A DNA stretch of 8,707 nucleotides from an uncultured Leucobacter sp. (GTDB lineage: Bacteria; Actinomycetota; Actinomycetes; Actinomycetales; Microbacteriaceae). Positions 6,255 through 8,707 of this stretch are shown piece by piece. The DNA is taken from NCBI GenBank assembly GCA_945952575.1, contig CAMFIY010000106.1:1-8707 (forward strand), given 5' to 3'. Below the pieces are notes generated by a model that searched no databases, was not told the DNA's origin, and saw only the letters and a program-made list of their open reading frames with translations. Position numbers and translations under genes: made by a program. Position 1 is the stretch's first letter; every line of letters begins with the position of its first letter.

Positions 6255-7100
6255 ATGGCGAATGCGTCGTATGGGCCGTCTGTCGATGACGACGCCCCCC
6301 GCCTGAGCCGGGCGCTGTACCCCGAGCTGGCGCGCGAGCTGGATCGTGCGCTCGCACGTGCGTCCGAGGGCCCGAGGTCCGCTGCCGCCGACTTCGACGC
6401 CCGGCTCGACGCCGCGGCCGATGCGCGGTTCGCCGCATCCGGCCTGGGCGAGCTCGTCGGCAGTGAGGGCGGAGATCGGCTCGCACGGGCGTTCGCGTCT
6501 GCGCGTCGCGTCGCGGGAGAACTGTTCGGCGAAGCGGTAGGGCTGCCCGAGCCGGAGGCGTTCTCGGCCGCGGACGTCGACCTGGCCGCGCTCGCCCGGC
6601 ATCTGGAGGAGGATCCGGGGCTTGTGTCGGTGCCGGCTCCGCAGGGTCTCGGCGCCGGCACCTGGCTGACGGCGTTCGTGCGGGCCGCGGAACTGCCGGG
6701 TAGCGCGTTCATCGGTGATTCTGCCGGTCATTCCGGTGAGGGGCCGCTCGTGTTCGCTGCCGAGGTGCAGCGCGAATTCGCCGCGCTGGACGGCGTGGCC
6801 GGGTCCTGGACGCTGAGGCTCGTGCCCGCCGGGCAGGAGCCGTCTCTGCTCGGGCTGAACTTCTCGCACGGCGGGCCTCACGTCTCGCTGCCGGAGATCC
6901 TGATGCTGCAGCTGATGCTCGCCGTCGAGGGCGAAGAGCCGATCGATCGGGGCAGCTTCACCTGGCTGAGCGGGGAGCTCGCCGCCGGTCGCCTTGCCGC
7001 GCGCCATGTCTTCGATGCGGGCAGGATCCGCATCACCGCTCGGGAGGTGGGCAGTCAGGGCCCGCACCTCGGCGCCCGGCCACCTGTCCCGGCCATGTAG
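6255..7100 (+). CDS. Unrecognised protein, third gene of the MoxR-VWA module
   Basis: A 281-aa protein I cannot place in a family. Residues about 15-120 are helical and charged (ALYPELARELDRALARA, then several Ala/Arg/Asp-rich helices). Residues about 125-265 look alpha/beta: GTWLTAFVRAAELPGSAFIGD (from 135), GSWTLRLVPAGQEPSLLGLNF (from 183), a loop SHGGPHVSLPEIL (204-216), and strands near 250-262. The tail is Pro-rich and ends ARPPVPAM. There are no Cys residues, signal peptide or membrane helix, so it is probably cytosolic. It follows the VWA gene by 28 nt and is almost certainly in the same operon. An alternative start at 6213 would overlap the VWA gene by 14 nt and add 14 residues. By position it may be the substrate, adaptor or effector of the MoxR-VWA pair; this is inference only. 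Its stop codon is part of the putative efp -10 box. Confidence 0.8.
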   Translation: MANASYGPSVDDDAPRLSRALYPELARELDRALARASEGPRSAAADFDARLDAAADARFAASGLGELVGSEGGDRLARAFASARRVAGELFGEAVGLPEPEAFSAADVDLAALARHLEEDPGLVSVPAPQGLGAGTWLTAFVRAAELPGSAFIGDSAGHSGEGPLVFAAEVQREFAALDGVAGSWTLRLVPAGQEPSLLGLNFSHGGPHVSLPEILMLQLMLAVEGEEPIDRGSFTWLSGELAAGRLAARHVFDAGRIRITAREVGSQGPHLGARPPVPAM

Positions 7101-7103
7101 ACT
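7098..7103 (+). promoter_or_regulatory. Putative -10 box TAGACT of efp, overlapping the upstream stop
   Basis: TAGACT fits TANNNT, and its first three bases are the TAG stop of the preceding gene (7098-7100). It would give a leader of roughly 40-45 nt before the efp ATG at 7154. No clear TTGACA-like -35 is seen about 17 nt upstream. Confidence 0.45.
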
Positions 7104-7108
7104 GGGCC

Positions 7109-7124
7109 GGCGCGATTGCGCGCC
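7109..7124 (+). repeat. Hairpin GGCGCG-ATTG-CGCGCC in the efp leader
   Basis: Perfect 6-bp GC-only arms around a 4-nt loop, just downstream of the putative efp -10 box and 29 nt before the ATG. In RNA it would be a stable stem near the 5' end of the efp leader. It contains ATTGCGCG (7115-7122), identical to one arm of the inverted repeat before the antitoxin gene. Function unknown; it may be mRNA structure or chance in GC-rich DNA. Confidence 0.4.
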
Positions 7125-7153
7125 AGAACTTACCGATCCGGAGAACTACCCGT

Positions 7154-7717
7154 ATGGCAACCTCGAACGACATCAAGAACGGCACCGTCATCAAGGAAGG
7201 CGGCCAGCTCTGGAGCGTGGTCGAGTTCCAGCATGTGAAGCCGGGCAAGGGCGGCGCCTTCGTCCGCACCAAGCAGAAGAACGTCGTGTCGGGCAAGATC
7301 ATCGACAAGACCTACAACGCGGGTGCCAAGATCGAGACCGCGACCGTGGATCGCCGTGACTACCAGTACCTGTACCAGGACGGCGTCGACTTCGTCTTCA
7401 TGGACAAGAGCGATTACGACCAGCTGACGGTCGCCAGCGCGGTCGTGGGCGATGCCTCGAAGTTCATGCTCGAGAACCAGGACGTGCAGATCGCGCTGCA
7501 CGAGGGCGAGCCGCTCTACGTCGAGCTGCCCGCGAGCGTCGTGCTCGAGATCACCTACACCGAGCCGGGCCTGCAGGGAGATCGCTCGACCGGCGGCACC
7601 AAGCCAGCGACCGTCGAGACCGGCGCCGAGATCCAGGTTCCGCTGTTCCTCGAGACCGGCACTCGCGTCAAGGTCGACACGCGCACGGGGGACTACCTCG
7701 GCCGCGTCAACGACTAG
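7154..7717 (+). CDS. efp: Translation elongation factor P
   Basis: EF-P binds the ribosome between the P and E sites and relieves stalling on polyproline stretches. At 187 aa it has the standard length and three beta-barrel domains. It reads through all the family landmarks: NGTVIKEGGQLW at the N-terminus, the tip loop HVKPGKGGAF (27-36) with the functional lysine K32, TATVDRRDYQYLYQDG and FVFMD in the first half, and TEPGLQGDRSTGGTKPAT plus the C-terminal GDYLGRVND in domain III. The loop PGKGG differs from the PGKGP loop of corynebacteria and mycobacteria, where the lysine is known or thought to work unmodified. A Shine-Dalgarno sequence GGAGA (7140-7144) lies 9 nt before the ATG. nusB follows 43 nt downstream, the usual actinobacterial order. 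Confidence 0.98.
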   Translation: MATSNDIKNGTVIKEGGQLWSVVEFQHVKPGKGGAFVRTKQKNVVSGKIIDKTYNAGAKIETATVDRRDYQYLYQDGVDFVFMDKSDYDQLTVASAVVGDASKFMLENQDVQIALHEGEPLYVELPASVVLEITYTEPGLQGDRSTGGTKPATVETGAEIQVPLFLETGTRVKVDTRTGDYLGRVND

Positions 7718-7739
7718 TCGTCGCTGCTGAGAGCGAGTC

Positions 7740-7766
7740 GCAGAGTATGAGCTGCAGAGTATGAGC
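7740..7766 (+). repeat. 13-bp tandem duplication over the nusB start, making a mini-ORF
   Basis: GCAGAGTATGAGC occurs twice, at 7740-7752 and 7754-7766, with a 14-nt period. Each copy carries an ATG. The first (7747) opens a five-codon ORF (MSCRV) that ends in TGA at 7762-7764; the second (7761) is the nusB start. Mini-ORF stop and nusB start overlap as ATGA, the classic arrangement for coupled translation. Because the period is not a multiple of three, the first ATG cannot extend NusB. It may be a leader peptide or just a recent slippage duplication. Confidence 0.7.
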
Positions 7767-8177
7767 GCGCGCAGCAAGGCCCGTAAGCGGGCTCTCGACA
7801 TGCTGTTCCAAGCGGATGTGCGCGGGGAGTCCCTCGAGACCATCGTCGAGGCCGAGGCGAAGCGCGCGGCCGGAGAGCCGGATCGCGAAGCCTCGTGGCT
7901 CTACGCGCGAGAGATCGTCGACGGCGTCGCGGATCATCGGGACGAGATCGACGAGCTGATCGCGAGCTACGCCCAGGGGTGGACCCTCGAACGGATGCCG
8001 AACGTCGATCGCGCGCTCCTCAGGCTGAGCGCCTGGGAGGTCCTGCACAACCCCGAGGTGCCCACGGCAGTCGCCATCGATGAGGCGGTCGAGCTCGCCA
8101 AGGAGTACTCGACCGACGATTCGGCACGCTTCGTGAACGGCGTGCTCGGCCGCATCGCGCAGCACGCGCAGCAGTAG
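7761..8177 (+). CDS. nusB: Transcription antitermination protein NusB
   Basis: NusB binds boxA RNA together with NusE (ribosomal protein S10) and promotes processive transcription of rRNA operons. The 138-aa length is typical and the all-helical NusB sequence is clear: SKARKRALDMLFQAD at the N-terminus, then WLYAREIVDGVADHRDEIDELI, then W-T-L-E-R-M-P-N-V-D-R-A-L-L-R-L-S-A-W-E, and finally VAIDEAVELAKEYSTDDSARFVNGVLGRI. The ATG at 7761 has no good ribosome binding site of its own (GCAGAG only) and overlaps a five-codon mini-ORF, so initiation may depend on coupling or read-in from efp, 43 nt upstream. No terminator is obvious after the stop. Confidence 0.97.
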   Translation: MSARSKARKRALDMLFQADVRGESLETIVEAEAKRAAGEPDREASWLYAREIVDGVADHRDEIDELIASYAQGWTLERMPNVDRALLRLSAWEVLHNPEVPTAVAIDEAVELAKEYSTDDSARFVNGVLGRIAQHAQQ

Positions 8178-8308
8178 CGCCCCGAACCTCCAACGCGCGC
8201 ACGTTCGTTGCCTCTGCTGGTGCATCGCGTCGGCAGCGCTGGACTCGTCGTGCTGTGAATGCTGGGCTGGATCCCGTATCAGCAAGAGCGACAGCGAAGG
8301 GATCTGCG
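8178..8308. other. 131-nt intergenic region between nusB and the cupin gene
   Basis: I see no tRNA, no strong hairpin followed by a T-run, and no convincing promoter with both elements. The right end holds the ribosome binding site AAGGGA (8297-8302), 6 nt before the cupin ATG. The cupin gene probably has its own promoter here, but I cannot locate it. Confidence 0.5.
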
Positions 8309-8707
8309 ATGACCGACACCTACGGCCACCTGTTCAACACGACCATGCCGAGCACGCGCGACGAGATGGTCAACGACGTGAAGGTGCCGAACGTGGGGCC
8401 CGGCGGATGGCTGGTGCACGCGGACCTCTTCCCCGAGACCCAGATCAACATGACCCATGTCTGGATCCACGAGACCGATACGCCGATTCACTGGGCGAAT
8501 GCGCACAAGCACGACTACGACGAGGTGCTGATCTGGACGGGCGGCGACCCTGACAACCCGCACGACCTCGGCGCCGAGATCTACATGGAGATCGAGGGCG
8601 AGCGGCACATCATCACGACCTCCGGTTCGGTCTACATCCCCGCCGGAGTGGAGCACTGCCCGCTCGGCTTCAACCGGGTGGATCGCCCGTTCCGCTTCAG
8701 CGCGCTC
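8309..8707 (+). CDS. Cupin-fold protein, 3' end outside the window
   Basis: 133 codons are visible and the frame runs off the window end without a stop. Both cupin motifs are present. Motif 1 is H66-K-H68-D-Y-D-E72 followed by LIWTG; motif 2 is G106-S-V-Y-I-P111-A-G113-V-E-H116 ending in N122. The three histidines and E72 form the usual metal site (often Fe, Mn, Ni or Zn). The spacer between motifs is longer than usual and carries a D-P-D-N-P-H-D insert (80-86). Cupins cover many functions (dioxygenases, isomerases, sugar or ligand binding), and neither sequence nor neighbours decide which applies. The ATG has a good Shine-Dalgarno sequence AAGGGA. It lies 131 nt after nusB and probably forms a separate transcription unit. 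Confidence 0.85.
   Translation, partial: MTDTYGHLFNTTMPSTRDEMVNDVKVPNVGPGGWLVHADLFPETQINMTHVWIHETDTPIHWANAHKHDYDEVLIWTGGDPDNPHDLGAEIYMEIEGERHIITTSGSVYIPAGVEHCPLGFNRVDRPFRFSAL

Noticed and set aside
1..8707. CRISPR arrays, tRNA or rRNA genes, insertion sequences, integrase or attachment sites
   Set aside because: No spaced repeats, cloverleaf, transposase or integrase motifs, or terminal inverted repeats seen on either strand.

Overview
The window is high-GC DNA with strong G/C third-position bias. Its gene order (aroK-aroB ... efp-nusB), the EF-P and NusB sequences, and apparently leaderless TANNNT promoters all point to an actinobacterium. The shikimate kinase P-loop (GPMAAGKT) and an EF-P tip loop reading PGKGG make me favour Microbacteriaceae (Leucobacter-like); that placement is inference. 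Every stretch longer than about 130 bases is coding.

Layout: (1) 1-1714 (+) holds two shikimate-pathway genes, a 5'-truncated aroK and aroB, overlapping or nearly so. (2) 1715-2751 (+) is a two-gene toxin-antitoxin module. It has an Xre/MbcA/ParS-type antitoxin and a RES-domain toxin (probable NAD+-degrading enzyme), behind a leaderless promoter abutting a perfect 8+8 bp inverted repeat that looks like the autoregulatory operator. (3) 2775-7100 is a divergent three-gene module. A MoxR-type AAA+ ATPase with an N-terminal helical arm lies on the minus strand. A 646-aa protein with an acidic linker and a C-terminal von Willebrand A (MIDAS) domain lies on the plus strand, followed by a 281-aa protein I do not recognise. 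(4) 7154-8177 (+) is efp and nusB. (5) 8309-8707 (+) is the start of a cupin-fold protein cut by the window end.

In many actinobacteria aroB is followed closely by aroQ and/or pepP and then efp-nusB. Here about 5.4 kb separate aroB and efp, and that space is filled by the toxin-antitoxin pair and the MoxR/VWA module. The block therefore looks like an accessory insertion in a conserved housekeeping locus. Three promoters in it (antitoxin, MoxR, VWA) show the same signature: a TANNNT box exactly 6 nt before ATG, predicting leaderless mRNAs.

Working together: AroK and AroB supply chorismate precursors. EF-P and NusB act in translation and antitermination. The MoxR ATPase, the VWA protein and the unknown third protein probably form an AAA+/MIDAS remodelling machine with a partner or substrate, comparable in plan to RavA-ViaA, CbbQ-CbbO, cobaltochelatase or midasin, but with an unknown target. 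This is the best candidate for an undescribed system in the window.
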